A DNA stretch of 6,303 nt from Clostridia bacterium (GTDB lineage: Bacteria; Bacillota; Clostridia; Christensenellales; Borkfalkiaceae). Location of the stretch: NCBI GenBank assembly GCA_017452305.1, contig JAFTMQ010000188.1, positions 1-6,303 of the forward strand, in the 5' to 3' direction. Shown here piece by piece: positions 6,303-6,303 of this stretch. Position numbers and translations under genes: made by a program. The notes under the pieces are model-generated. The model worked only from the letters and a program-made list of their open reading frames with translations. It did no database searches and had not been told where the DNA came from. Position 1 is the first letter of the stretch. The number at the start of each line of letters is the position of its first letter.

Positions 6303-6303
6303 C

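Overview
The window carries one minus-strand gene cluster, read from right to left: the 3' tail of an unidentified gene, a complete three-gene carbohydrate ABC importer of CUT1 type (lipoprotein binding protein and two permeases), and a very large multidomain lipoprotein that runs off the left edge. Diderm features are absent. Both exported proteins have lipoboxes, Shine-Dalgarno sites are strong GGAGG/AAGGAG, coding is dense, and the binding protein and first permease overlap by ATGA. Together these point to a Gram-positive-type bacterium, most likely an uncultured Clostridia-like member of the Bacillota. The lineage is inferred from style; no marker gene is present.

Layout by coordinate: 6302-6177 is the end of an upstream gene. 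6176-6086 is a 91-nt gap with a strong imperfect hairpin or operator-like palindrome and the GGAGG site. 6085-4403 is the solute-binding lipoprotein (560 aa). 4406-3438 is permease 1 (322 aa). 3432-2560 is permease 2 (290 aa) with a textbook EAA loop. 2559-2513 is a 47-nt gap holding a hairpin and AAGGAG. 2512-1 is a lipoprotein open for all 837 codons present, with no stop in the window.

The importer has no ATPase gene here. That is common for CUT1 systems, which often share an MsmK/MalK-type ATPase encoded elsewhere. The lipoprotein lies 47 nt behind permease 2 with its own strong ribosome site, so it is probably expressed with the importer. It reads as a string of beta-sandwich-like surface domains: a PKD-like segment, an Fn3-like segment, then two related modules sharing a GKNAPNY motif. 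The working model is a surface glycan-binding or capture protein feeding the importer; this is inference from context.

The most unusual element is at the left edge. The second GKNAPNY module turns into a tandem array with an exact 192-bp (64-aa) period: two full units and the start of a third before the window ends. The long plus-strand open frames across 53-2300 and 4345-6161 are shadows of these minus-strand genes. No RNA gene, CRISPR array or insertion sequence was seen.
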